IMG/VR virus record: IMGVR_UViG_3300005838_000066
Location: 1 to 23,252 of that record
Direction: 5' to 3' (one strand)
DNA length: 23,252 nt
Source: a virus
A program made the translations under genes and the position numbers. The notes beneath the pieces were generated by a model. That model saw only the letters and a program-made list of their open reading frames with translations, had not been told where the DNA came from and searched no databases. Shown here one piece after another: positions 15,613 to 21,341 of this stretch; position 1 is the first letter of the stretch, and every line of letters starts with the position of its first letter.

Positions 15613-16242
15613 GTGTATAAAGTCATAAGGAACGCTATATCAAAAGAGCTAGTCGGGTTTTGTTATGATTATTTTCGCACTAAAAGAAAAGTAACGAAAT
15701 TACTTGTTGATACTGGGTACATCCCAAAGAACGAAACGGCATGGGGAATGTGGAATGATCCACAAGCACCAGACACATATAGTCATTATGGCGATATAGG
15801 AATGGAAACTTTATTGTTAAAGGTACAACCAATTTTAGAAAAAGAACTGTCAATGAAATTAAGCCCAACTTATAGCTTTGCTAGGCTCTATAAAAATGGT
15901 GATGAGCTTGTAAGACACAAGGATAGATACAGTTGTGAGGTTTCTGCCACTTTAAATTTAGGAGGTGATCCTTGGTCTATATTCTTAGAGCCTTCTGGGG
16001 AACAAGAGGAAGAGGGTTTAGAAGTATTATTAGAGCCTGGTGATATGTTGATATACGAAGGAGAAAAAATGGAGCATTGGCGTGAGAAATTTAATGGGGA
16101 GAGTTGTGGTCAAGTATTTTTGCACTACAACGATGCTTCATTAGATGGGGCAGAAAAAAATAAATACGATGGTAGACCGTTTTTAGGGTTACCTCCGTGG
16201 TTTGCCGGGTTTAAATTAAAAGACGATTACAATTGCAACTAA
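15613..16242 (+). CDS. 2OG-Fe(II) oxygenase, first of three
   Basis: A putative 2-oxoglutarate- and iron-dependent dioxygenase of 209 residues. The iron ligands are probably H102-x-D104 (RHKDRYSCEVSATLNLGG) and H155 (KMEHWREKF). A strand GQVFLHY follows, where a 2OG-binding arginine would often lie; here I see glutamine, as in a subset of phage enzymes. The GTG at 15613 starts one base after the upstream stop and matches the expected N-terminus (YKVIRNAISKELVGF). An in-frame ATG at 15571 would overlap the previous conserved C-terminus by 41 bases and add a lysine-rich shadow sequence, so I judge it less likely. It heads a cluster of three oxygenases. Substrate unknown; candidates are protein side chains or nucleobases. 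Confidence 0.85.
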   Translation: MYKVIRNAISKELVGFCYDYFRTKRKVTKLLVDTGYIPKNETAWGMWNDPQAPDTYSHYGDIGMETLLLKVQPILEKELSMKLSPTYSFARLYKNGDELVRHKDRYSCEVSATLNLGGDPWSIFLEPSGEQEEEGLEVLLEPGDMLIYEGEKMEHWREKFNGESCGQVFLHYNDASLDGAEKNKYDGRPFLGLPPWFAGFKLKDDYNCN

Positions 16243-16799
16243 TGGCAGACGATTTTATAGGAATATATAAAAAATACGCCCCGGATAGATTTTGCGATGA
16301 CCTTATTAATTTATTTGAACATACTTTAAATGGCAAAAAGGAAGAGTATCGGTTTTGTAGCCCTCTTAGGGTAGATTTCCAAATATTATTAGACCAGATT
16401 GAAGATCATCCTTTACTTCTGACCAACGAAACAAATTCTGTTTTAGAGCGAGCTTCAACGGAATATAGAAATAAATATAGTGCCTCATTAGGGACCATGA
16501 ATTACTCAAGTTGGCGTATAAAATTACAAAAAACACCCATAGGAGGCGGGTTTTATAATTGGCATTGCGAGGATGGGGATTTTAATCTTGCTACCAGAGT
16601 TTTGGTGTGGGCTATTTATTTAAACGATATGCCAGAAGGAGAAGGGGAAACAGAATTTCTTTATTATCATAAAAGAATAAGACCGTGCAAAGGGGATGTT
16701 GTTATATTCCCAGCGGCTTTTACGCATACTCATCGGGGGAACCCTCCGTTAAGCACGGAAAAATATATAGCTACTGGCTGGTGGAGTTTTACAAATTAA
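16242..16799 (+). CDS. 2OG-Fe(II) oxygenase, second of three
   Basis: A 185-residue oxygenase of the prolyl-4-hydroxylase-like type. The first iron motif is H108-C-E110 (NWHCEDGD), with glutamate in place of the usual aspartate. The distal histidine is H162 or H164 (FTHTHRGNPP), and the lysine of EKYIATGWW is placed to bind 2-oxoglutarate. KGDVVIFP is a typical strand before the distal histidine. The ATG at 16242 shares one base with the upstream stop; the TTG three codons earlier is an unlikely start. It shares no obvious similarity with its two neighbours outside the catalytic core, so the three did not arise by recent tandem duplication. Confidence 0.85.
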   Translation: MADDFIGIYKKYAPDRFCDDLINLFEHTLNGKKEEYRFCSPLRVDFQILLDQIEDHPLLLTNETNSVLERASTEYRNKYSASLGTMNYSSWRIKLQKTPIGGGFYNWHCEDGDFNLATRVLVWAIYLNDMPEGEGETEFLYYHKRIRPCKGDVVIFPAAFTHTHRGNPPLSTEKYIATGWWSFTN

Positions 16800-16800
16800 T

Positions 16801-17358
16801 ATGGCTACTCTTCTTTGGGATAATGGGATTAGTTTGAATGAATGTGAATCTATCATTGAACAATATAAAGATTTGGAGTTAGGGAACGGAGAAGCTGGGG
16901 AACACCCTGGGAATGAAAAACTAAGGGCTTGTCAAATACATTGGGTTAGAGAACACGGCATATTAAGTAGATCGTTATTCCAGTTTCTGCTTGAAGCTAA
17001 TGATACGAAGTTTAGATACAGTGTTTTTAATTACCAGCGAAGCGTGGGATCCGATGTCCCGCAATTCACAAAATACAATAAAGGCGGATTTTATGACTGG
17101 CATAAGGATAGCGTCCCAACTAACCCAGATAGAACAGATAGGAAGATAACATTAGTGGCCAATTTAAGCGACCCTGAAAGTTATGATGGAGGGGATTTAG
17201 AATTTTTTAACGGTCCGGCAAAACCAGATGCTCCAAGCAAAAGGCAACAAGGTAGTGTTATATGTTTCGATTCGCGTGATTGGCATAGAGTTTGTCCAGT
17301 TACTAGAGGGGTTCGTTATTCATTAGTGCTATGGCTTTGGGGGCCAGCTTTTGTTTAG
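16801..17358 (+). CDS. 2OG-Fe(II) oxygenase, PKHD-type, third of three
   Basis: A 185-residue enzyme with a complete active site: H101-x-D103 (GGFYDWHKDS), H162 (SRDWHRVCPV) and R172 (GVRYSLVLWLWG) ten residues after the distal histidine, the classic 2OG-binding position. YDGGDLEFFNG and GSVICFDS are strands typical of PKHD-type hydroxylases. It starts one base after the preceding stop. Family members hydroxylate proteins or small metabolites; in phages the substrates are mostly unknown. Coupled expression with two other oxygenases, directly after tail-fibre genes, suggests modification of a virion or host component, which is inference. Confidence 0.88.
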   Translation: MATLLWDNGISLNECESIIEQYKDLELGNGEAGEHPGNEKLRACQIHWVREHGILSRSLFQFLLEANDTKFRYSVFNYQRSVGSDVPQFTKYNKGGFYDWHKDSVPTNPDRTDRKITLVANLSDPESYDGGDLEFFNGPAKPDAPSKRQQGSVICFDSRDWHRVCPVTRGVRYSLVLWLWGPAFV

Positions 17359-17422
17359 ACTACTTATTTACATAGCAATATTACTGGGTGGGATGTATTT
17401 TCTTCTCCCCTCGCAATACTGA
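17351..17422 (+). CDS. Candidate 23-residue single-pass membrane peptide
   Basis: A TTG-initiated ORF overlaps the last eight bases of the third oxygenase gene. It encodes 23 residues that are almost entirely one membrane helix (FRLLIYIAILLGGMYFLLPS). A purine-rich GGGGG lies about six to ten bases upstream of the TTG. Similar minute hydrophobic peptides occur in phage lysis regions, and candidate holins follow a few hundred bases downstream. The length and the TTG start make a chance ORF quite possible. Confidence 0.25.
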   Translation: MFRLLIYIAILLGGMYFLLPSQY

Positions 17423-17426
17423 ATGA

Positions 17427-17540
17427 ATGCCAGACCTTAAAGAAATATTATTGCAGAACATCAGCAAGAAGCTGGATAAGTTGATTGAACTGTTTAAAGA
17501 GCTTATTAGAACTCTTGGAAATAAAATAAAGAAAGAATGA
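17427..17540 (+). CDS. Candidate 37-residue amphipathic peptide
   Basis: An ATG-initiated ORF of 37 codons fills the gap between the third oxygenase and the zinc-ribbon gene. The product begins MPDLKEILLQNISKKLDKLI and continues as a strongly amphipathic lysine-rich helix ending KIKKE. An in-frame stop lies directly before the ATG, so it cannot be an extension of another gene. Coding-like phase (regular hydrophobic spacing) supports it, but the ribosome binding site is weak. Function unknown; possibly a small membrane-active or DNA-associated peptide. Confidence 0.4.
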   Translation: MPDLKEILLQNISKKLDKLIELFKELIRTLGNKIKKE

Positions 17541-17546
17541 AATGAA

Positions 17547-17738
17547 GTGGAAACAATCGCCCATAAACAATCGACCGGCTCTAACCAGACGATTTGCGGT
17601 CACTGCAAGTATAAATATATCGAAAGAGATGCGCTATACATGATCCATATATGTGGTTATTTTTATCCAGTTTGTCCGACTTGTGGGCTAAGTAAATTTT
17701 GTGCGAAGAAGAGGGAGCCATGTGGACAGCGCGAATGA
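17547..17738 (+). CDS. Small zinc-ribbon-like protein
   Basis: A 63-residue protein with a probable zinc ribbon: C17-x2-C20 (ICGHCKYKY), C36, then C43-x2-C46 (VCPTCGLSKFC), with extra cysteines at 52 and 59. No membrane segment is seen. The only in-frame initiator is GTG 17547, with a poor ribosome binding site, so the start is uncertain. The 3' end overlaps the ribosome binding site and start of the following holin-like gene, indicating tight coupling. It may bind nucleic acid or act as a small adaptor; no specific family is recognised. Confidence 0.55.
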   Translation: METIAHKQSTGSNQTICGHCKYKYIERDALYMIHICGYFYPVCPTCGLSKFCAKKREPCGQRE

Positions 17739-18036
17739 ACTCTCTGGCTTCATCGAGTCAGTTGGAATCCCTATGGCCACGGCGATTGCGATGGGGGCTG
17801 GCGGCTGGTGGTTGATCCGGTACATCCTGACCTCAATTGTTTTAAAAATAACTGAGGCCCAGGCGCAGACAGAGAGCGACATTCAGGACCTTAAAGGAAT
17901 AATTATTTCGCTGATCGATAAGACGACGCAAGCCCAAGGGGATCTAATCAGGCTCGATACATTACTTAGGGTTCGTTATGGCCTTCAGCCGGATGAAAAA
18001 AGAATTTCAAGGAACCCAAACGGAAAGAAAAAATAG
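17722..18036 (+). CDS. Holin-like membrane protein with coiled coil
   Basis: A 104-residue protein. The N-terminal part holds one, perhaps two, membrane helices (SVGIPMATAIAMGAGGWWLI and on to RYILTSIVLKI). A helical, polar region follows (DIQDLKGIIISLIDKTTQAQ), ending in a basic tail. This layout, with FIESVGIP near the start, is common in phage holin-type or membrane proteins of about 100 residues. GTG 17722 is chosen because GAGGGAG lies five bases upstream; GTG 17701 would add seven basic residues without a ribosome binding site. It overlaps the zinc-ribbon gene. The holin function is inferred from topology and position; no endolysin gene is visible nearby. Confidence 0.65.
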   Translation: MDSANELSGFIESVGIPMATAIAMGAGGWWLIRYILTSIVLKITEAQAQTESDIQDLKGIIISLIDKTTQAQGDLIRLDTLLRVRYGLQPDEKRISRNPNGKKK

Positions 18037-18037
18037 T

Positions 18038-18235
18038 ATGGACAAGTTCACCGAATTGCTAGTTGCCGCGATCGCCCTGGTCGGCGGGTTTATTACAAAG
18101 CGAATCTTCAAAAATCACGACGTTCTGTCGGATAGAATTTCTGCGCTGGAAAAGGTGGTCGTGACCAAGGATGACCTGGAGCCTTTGGAACGGACGACTG
18201 ACATGATACTCACTCACATTTTGAATAAGAAATAG
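18038..18235 (+). CDS. Small membrane/coiled-coil protein, second holin-like candidate
   Basis: A 65-residue protein starting MDKFTELLVAAIALVGGF. Residues 5-24 form a membrane helix with a GG kink. The rest is a soluble helix with heptad-like spacing (LSDRISALEKVVVTKDDLEP) ending in NKK. The ATG at 18038 begins one base after the preceding stop; an in-frame ATG at 17978 would add 20 basic polar residues and overlap the upstream gene, so it is less likely. It may be an antiholin, a second holin or a lysis regulator paired with the gene upstream. Topology is visible; the role is inferred. Confidence 0.6.
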   Translation: MDKFTELLVAAIALVGGFITKRIFKNHDVLSDRISALEKVVVTKDDLEPLERTTDMILTHILNKK

Positions 18236-18484
18236 AGTTGGTTTTTTGACGACCCGCTCGCCCAGTATTGGTGCGGATTTCATTTTCAAGCTCGCAGCTG
18301 CCGCGATAATCCCAAGGCGTATTCTAGGGGGATTTTTGGTGTTGTGTTTTTTGACGCTGCTCTGGCGTGCATAGGTCCATGACTGTATTCTTGATGTGAA
18401 AACACTCACGATTGCATGGGGTGGTCCGTACTTTTTTTGTCTTAAAACAAATCCAGGAAGCATTCTTTGTAACTGCCCTAGCCG
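18236..18484. other. Gene-poor convergent gap
   Basis: About 250 bases between the last late gene and the 3' end of the minus-strand repressor gene. I see no ORF with coding character on either strand. It contains a perfect 11-bp direct repeat, GTTTTTTGACG (18241-18251 and 18346-18356), and the left arm of the terminator described separately. I see no tRNA-like fold or integrase gene that would mark an attachment site. Confidence 0.5.
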
Positions 18485-18524
18485 TTAGCTTCCGTTGGCT
18501 TTGCGGGTAGGGCCATCTTTTTTT
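18475..18524 (+). terminator. Rho-independent terminator of the late operon
   Basis: GCCCTAGCCG (18475-18484) can pair with CGGGTAGGGC (18504-18513) in nine of ten positions around a 19-nt loop. A run of seven T begins five bases after the stem (18518-18524). On the + strand this would stop late transcription. The structure overlaps the last codons of the convergent repressor gene, which must keep both its reading frame and the stem. Confidence 0.6.
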
Positions 18525-18814
18525 GTGGCTAATTCCTTTAACGCGGCGTTCTCTTCTAGCAGTTCAATAATCCGTTGCTGCGCTTCTTCAAATTTATGTC
18601 GGTACATTTCTTCCTCCTCCTTGTCGTTTTCAGTTTTTATTACCGTTGCAAATTTCATCTTGACAAGTTCAGTCAACTGATCGGACGCGTTGCCCTGTCC
18701 CAGGCAAATAGCGGATAGGTGCGAGCGACTCACGCCGATACGTTCAGCGAACTCGATCTGCTTTAAACCACTCTTCGCGAGGGCTTCTGCGATTACTTTA
18801 TTATTCCTTGTCAT
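18485..18814 (-). CDS. XRE/Cro-CI-type HTH repressor with C-terminal coiled coil
   Basis: A 109-residue transcriptional regulator. Residues about 5-60 form a helix-turn-helix of the XRE/CI class (LKQIEFAERIGVSRSHLSAI, followed by GQGNASDQL). From about residue 65 a strongly charged coiled coil (NDKEEEEMYRHKFEEAQQRI, then ELLEENAALKEL) replaces the LexA-like peptidase domain of larger CI proteins, so RecA-stimulated self-cleavage is not expected. The ATG at 18814 fits the HTH start better than a TTG four codons upstream. It is the only convincing minus-strand gene and diverges from the early operon. Inverted repeats at its start codon and upstream are likely operators, so autoregulation and early-operon repression are plausible. 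Confidence 0.85.
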   Translation of the reverse strand: MTRNNKVIAEALAKSGLKQIEFAERIGVSRSHLSAICLGQGNASDQLTELVKMKFATVIKTENDKEEEEMYRHKFEEAQQRIIELLEENAALKELATKKDGPTRKANGS

Positions 18815-18825
18815 TTCACTTGACA
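18809..18825. promoter_or_regulatory. Operator-like inverted repeat O1
   Basis: TGTCATTTCACTTGACA is a perfect 5-bp inverted repeat (TGTCA-N7-TGACA). It overlaps the repressor start codon and contains a TTGACA box in rightward orientation (18820-18825). The same arm sequence and spacing recur at 18848-18864, which makes a shared protein-binding site likely. Confidence 0.6.
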
Positions 18826-18826
18826 A

Positions 18827-18843
18827 AGTCCTGTAAAAGGACT
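18827..18843. promoter_or_regulatory. Central 17-bp inverted repeat between the operators
   Basis: AGTCCTGTAAAAGGACT has perfect 6-bp arms around five bases. It has the same total length as the flanking TGTCA-N7-TGACA sites but different arms. It could bind a second regulator (a Cro-like factor is not visible), be a weaker site, or form a hairpin in the leader RNA. Confidence 0.4.
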
Positions 18844-18847
18844 AACG

Positions 18848-18864
18848 TGTCATTTAGGTTGACA
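18848..18864. promoter_or_regulatory. Operator-like inverted repeat O2 with rightward -35 box
   Basis: TGTCATTTAGGTTGACA repeats the arms and the 7-bp spacing of O1, 39 bp centre to centre. Its right half is TTGACA (18859-18864), a candidate -35 for the early operon; the -10 is weak (ATCAAT at 17 bp). Binding here would block rightward initiation. Confidence 0.55.
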
Positions 18865-18960
18865 AAATCATCACTGGAATAATCAATGTATATACCCAAA
18901 CACAATCATAAGTCAAGGCAAATTGGTAGGAATTTTCTTATCGATTTTACGCCTTGCTCT

Positions 18961-19015
18961 GAGGCTCCTCATCTACCTTCCATTTCCAGTGGTGACAGGT
19001 GGGGAGCTTCTTTTT
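18961..19015 (+). terminator. Terminator-like hairpin (attenuator) in the early leader
   Basis: GAGGCTCCTC (18961-18970) pairs with GGGGAGCTTC (19001-19010) along ten positions, two of them G-T wobbles. The loop can extend the stem through ACCT/AGGT, and TTTTT follows at once (19011-19015). It lies five bases before the GGAGGA ribosome binding site of the first early gene. The left arm also contains TCCTC, which could pair with GAGGA of that site. Premature termination or translational control of the early operon is therefore possible. Confidence 0.5.
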
Positions 19016-19032
19016 ATTTGGAGGACAGAGAT

Positions 19033-19308
19033 ATGCCTAATAACCGAAAAGAAAAATGTACCGAGAGAAATTGTAAAAACGAAGTCGCAAAAAAGAACCC
19101 AGGTATTCGTTTCCATCGCGACCAAGGCCGACCGACAGTAACTTTATCAGATACCGGAAACGAGGTTGCTTATGAGAGTTGGATGGGAGGTCTTTGCTCG
19201 GACTGCATAACCGGGATAAAGGAGTTTGAAGGGGAGATGTCTGAAACACCTTACTCCGATTATATGCCAACTGATGCAGTTAACCGTGAATGGGATAGGA
19301 GTTACTAA
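19033..19308 (+). CDS. First early-operon gene: small cysteine-containing protein
   Basis: A 91-residue hydrophilic protein of unknown function. Cysteines occur as CTERNCKN near residues 9-14 and GLCSDC near residue 60, a likely two-part zinc site (C-x4-C and C-x2-C). No membrane segment is present. The ATG at 19033 has a strong GGAGGA site eight bases upstream. An open frame extends back to ATG 18886, but that part contains the leader hairpin and lacks a ribosome binding site, so I exclude it. Its last codon overlaps the next ATG. Small early phage proteins of this kind often bind host factors, which cannot be tested here. Confidence 0.7.
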   Translation: MPNNRKEKCTERNCKNEVAKKNPGIRFHRDQGRPTVTLSDTGNEVAYESWMGGLCSDCITGIKEFEGEMSETPYSDYMPTDAVNREWDRSY

Positions 19309-19469
19309 TGAGCATCTGGAAGAAGAGCGATTATTGCGAAGGGTGCGGGTGCGAACTGGGGGAGCATGAGGAAGAATTTTGCGGTGACTACTGCCGCCGC
19401 ATCTCCGGGCCAGAACAGGACCCGGCTGATGAAGAGTTCCCTGGCTGCAAAGATAAAGACTTTATCTAA
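19308..19469 (+). CDS. 53-residue cysteine-rich early protein
   Basis: A short gene whose ATG overlaps the upstream stop by one base and whose stop overlaps the ribosome binding site of the next gene. The product has six cysteines: C10, C13 and C15 (DYCEGCGCELGEH), C25 and C29 (FCGDYC), and C47, with H20 nearby. This is a good zinc-binding pattern for such a small acidic protein. It is easily missed because of its size and because the following gene's frame stays open across it. Function unknown. Confidence 0.6.
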   Translation: MSIWKKSDYCEGCGCELGEHEEEFCGDYCRRISGPEQDPADEEFPGCKDKDFI

Positions 19470-19479
19470 GGAGAGGAAA

Positions 19480-20280
19480 ATGACTAAAAAAACTGTAGAG
19501 AAAAAAACTGTAGAGAAAAAAGGAATCTTTGAAACGCTGTACGACATTGATGTCACGGCGCATGTGGAGAAAAAAGGTAGCCCTGGGAATCAGTACGATT
19601 ATCTCAAGTGGTCGGTTGCGTTCCGGATTTTGCTCCAGAACTACCCGAAGACAACCTGGCGTGTTTTGGGCCAGGAAGAGATGGACCTAGGGATAAGTAG
19701 TGAAGCAGTTAAAGGGTTTGTTGTCGGGACCGAGATAACTGTAGCAAGTAAGGATGAAACTGTTACCAGGGTAGAAACCTTACCGGTCACAAACTATGCA
19801 AACCAGTGCATCGTCAACCCAAACCAAATGGACATTAACACCGCAATCAAAAGATGTTATGTCAAAACGATAGCCCATGTTGGGCTTGGTATGCGTGTTT
19901 ACGAAAACGTAACCTACCCCGAAGACTGCGCAGATCCGGAGGTAAAACCGAGGGCGGAGGCCAAGGGTGCTAGCGTGGATTCTCCTCCTACTGCACTCCC
20001 CTCGGTCGCCTCTGTCGCACTTAAAGCAGCTGCCGATGCGCTTGGCGATCAGAAAATTCCTGCAATCTCACGCCCGAAAAAGAAATCCATCAAGCCTGTG
20101 TTCGTGGCGCATTGTAAGCGCGAGGGCGTTAAGGAAACAGATGCCGTCGTTTTATTAAAAGGGCATGGATATAAAAGCTATGCGGATGTTCCAGAAGAAC
20201 GACTTGGATTTTTTAAGTCAGAGATTACCAGGCTCGGCCAGGAACAAAAGCGCAATAAAGAAGTGGGGCGAATCCAATGA
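19480..20280 (+). CDS. DUF1071 / Sak3-type single-strand annealing protein
   Basis: A 266-residue protein. Residues about 15-150 match the DUF1071 (Sak3-like, Rad52-related) annealing family in motif order: FETLYDIDVTAHVEKKG, QYDYLKWSVAFRILL, LPVTNYANQCI, and DINTAIKRCYVKTIAHVGLG. It would anneal complementary single strands in phage recombination and repair, probably with SSB encoded two genes downstream. An alanine/proline linker (about 165-205) leads to a small helical C-terminal domain (VFVAHCKREGVKETDAVVLL). ATG 19480 is preceded by AAGGAGAGG. The start codes TVEKK twice from a 15-bp tandem repeat (19492-19521). The frame is open upstream to 19366, but that part overlaps the cysteine-rich gene. 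Confidence 0.85.
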   Translation: MTKKTVEKKTVEKKGIFETLYDIDVTAHVEKKGSPGNQYDYLKWSVAFRILLQNYPKTTWRVLGQEEMDLGISSEAVKGFVVGTEITVASKDETVTRVETLPVTNYANQCIVNPNQMDINTAIKRCYVKTIAHVGLGMRVYENVTYPEDCADPEVKPRAEAKGASVDSPPTALPSVASVALKAAADALGDQKIPAISRPKKKSIKPVFVAHCKREGVKETDAVVLLKGHGYKSYADVPEERLGFFKSEITRLGQEQKRNKEVGRIQ

Positions 20281-20954
20281 CCCAACTTCAAGTTAAAACT
20301 AATACGCTGGAAGGTGAGCTTAAAAAAAGGGCCGAGTGGGTTGAGTTGGATTGCGTGATGCTGATCCAGAACGACGACGAATACAACGCGGCCATGCAAA
20401 AAGCCGAAGAGGTTAAGTCGCTGGAGAAAGGCATCGAGGATTACTGGAGGCCGCTTATCCATATGGCCCATCAGAATCATGTCCTTTTGAAGCGCAAAGA
20501 AAAAAGCATGCTTGATCCTGTCAAGGCCGGACTAGAAAAATTAGGTGGATTGCTGATCGAGTACAGGTCAAAGCGTGAACGGTTGGAACGTGACCGTCAA
20601 GAGGCGGAGCATCAAAAGCAGATTGAGGAAGCTGACCTGGCTGCATTCGAATTAGCCGAAGAGGGAGTTCCCCAGGAAGCGATCGATGCGGTTCGAGAAA
20701 TGAAAACAGAAACGCCCTTCCATGCGCAGCCGACTCAAGAGCTACGATCGAGGTCCAGTTTCAAGCCGGACTATATTGTAACGATCGAGGACATTGATGA
20801 GGTGGACCGTGAGTTTTTGGTCCCTTCAACTAAGGCTCATAGGGAAGCGATCATAAATAACGCTAGAGCTAAAGCTATTAAGACAGGTGGGAAGCCTTTA
20901 AAGGGCTTTAAAATTATATCAACTGAGAAAATAAATTTTAAGGGGGCAAAATGA
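20277..20954 (+). CDS. Coiled-coil protein of the recombination module
   Basis: A 225-residue, highly helical, charged protein. Residues about 35-130 form a long coiled coil (AEEVKSLEKGIEDYWRPLIH, then SKRERLERDRQEAEHQKQIE). The C-terminal 60 residues are globular, with DEVDREFLVPSTKAHREAI and a PLKGFKIISTEKINF end. Proteins with this layout are often found between annealing protein and SSB genes in phages, but I cannot assign a biochemical role. The gene overlaps both neighbours by four bases (ATGA), so the three are translationally coupled. It may bridge or load recombination proteins (inference). Confidence 0.75.
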   Translation: MTQLQVKTNTLEGELKKRAEWVELDCVMLIQNDDEYNAAMQKAEEVKSLEKGIEDYWRPLIHMAHQNHVLLKRKEKSMLDPVKAGLEKLGGLLIEYRSKRERLERDRQEAEHQKQIEEADLAAFELAEEGVPQEAIDAVREMKTETPFHAQPTQELRSRSSFKPDYIVTIEDIDEVDREFLVPSTKAHREAIINNARAKAIKTGGKPLKGFKIISTEKINFKGAK

Positions 20955-21322
20955 ATTTTAATCGAGTTTTTTTAGTAGGGAATGTAACCAGGGATATCGA
21001 TGTTAAAAAAACAAAATCAGGTTTAAAGGTCGGCGAGTTTGGGTTAGCTATTAACCGCCCCACAAAAGGCGGAGGAAAGAGTACCTGCTTTGTAGATATT
21101 ACGGTATGGGGAGATGAAGCAGACAACTGCGCTAATAACTTATCTAAGGGGGCCGCAGTCTGCATAGATGGACGATTAGACTACCAGCAATGGGAGAATG
21201 ACGCGGGAGAAAAAAAGTCCAAGCATAAGGTCGTGGCTAGCAAAGTAGAAGTGTTGGACGCGCCAGCTAAAGGTGAGGATCATGAAGAGCCATCTCTCGG
21301 CGAAGAAGATTGTCCTTTCTAA
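20951..21322 (+). CDS. ssb: Single-stranded DNA-binding protein
   Basis: A 123-residue OB-fold protein. MNFNRVFLVGNVTRDIDVKK is the typical SSB N-terminus, followed by GEFGLAINRP, STCFVDITVWGDEADNCANN and a GRLDYQQWEND strand. The C-terminus is acidic and ends DCPF, a variant of the bacterial DDIPF tip that recruits partner proteins. It protects single strands in replication and works with the annealing protein. AAGGGGG lies about five bases before ATG. The protein is shorter than chromosomal SSBs because the linker is brief, which is usual for phages. Confidence 0.95.
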   Translation: MNFNRVFLVGNVTRDIDVKKTKSGLKVGEFGLAINRPTKGGGKSTCFVDITVWGDEADNCANNLSKGAAVCIDGRLDYQQWENDAGEKKSKHKVVASKVEVLDAPAKGEDHEEPSLGEEDCPF

Positions 21323-21341
21323 CTAAACTCAAGGGATTTAC

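Noticed and set aside
18059-18463. 134-codon minus-strand ORF across the convergent gap
   Set aside because: It covers the second holin-like gene, lacks a ribosome binding site and has an unstructured basic composition. I treat the gap as noncoding.
18659-18675. TTGAC-N7-GTCAA inverted repeat inside the repressor gene
   Set aside because: Arms are in the opposite orientation to the TGTCA-N7-TGACA operators and it lies within conserved coding sequence; probably chance.
18886-19032. 49-codon N-terminal extension of the first early gene
   Set aside because: It contains the leader hairpin, has no ribosome binding site at its ATG, and a strong GGAGGA site marks ATG 19033.
19366-19479. N-terminal extension of the annealing protein
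   Set aside because: It overlaps the cysteine-rich gene in another frame; ATG 19480 has AAGGAGAGG and starts where the family-like sequence begins.
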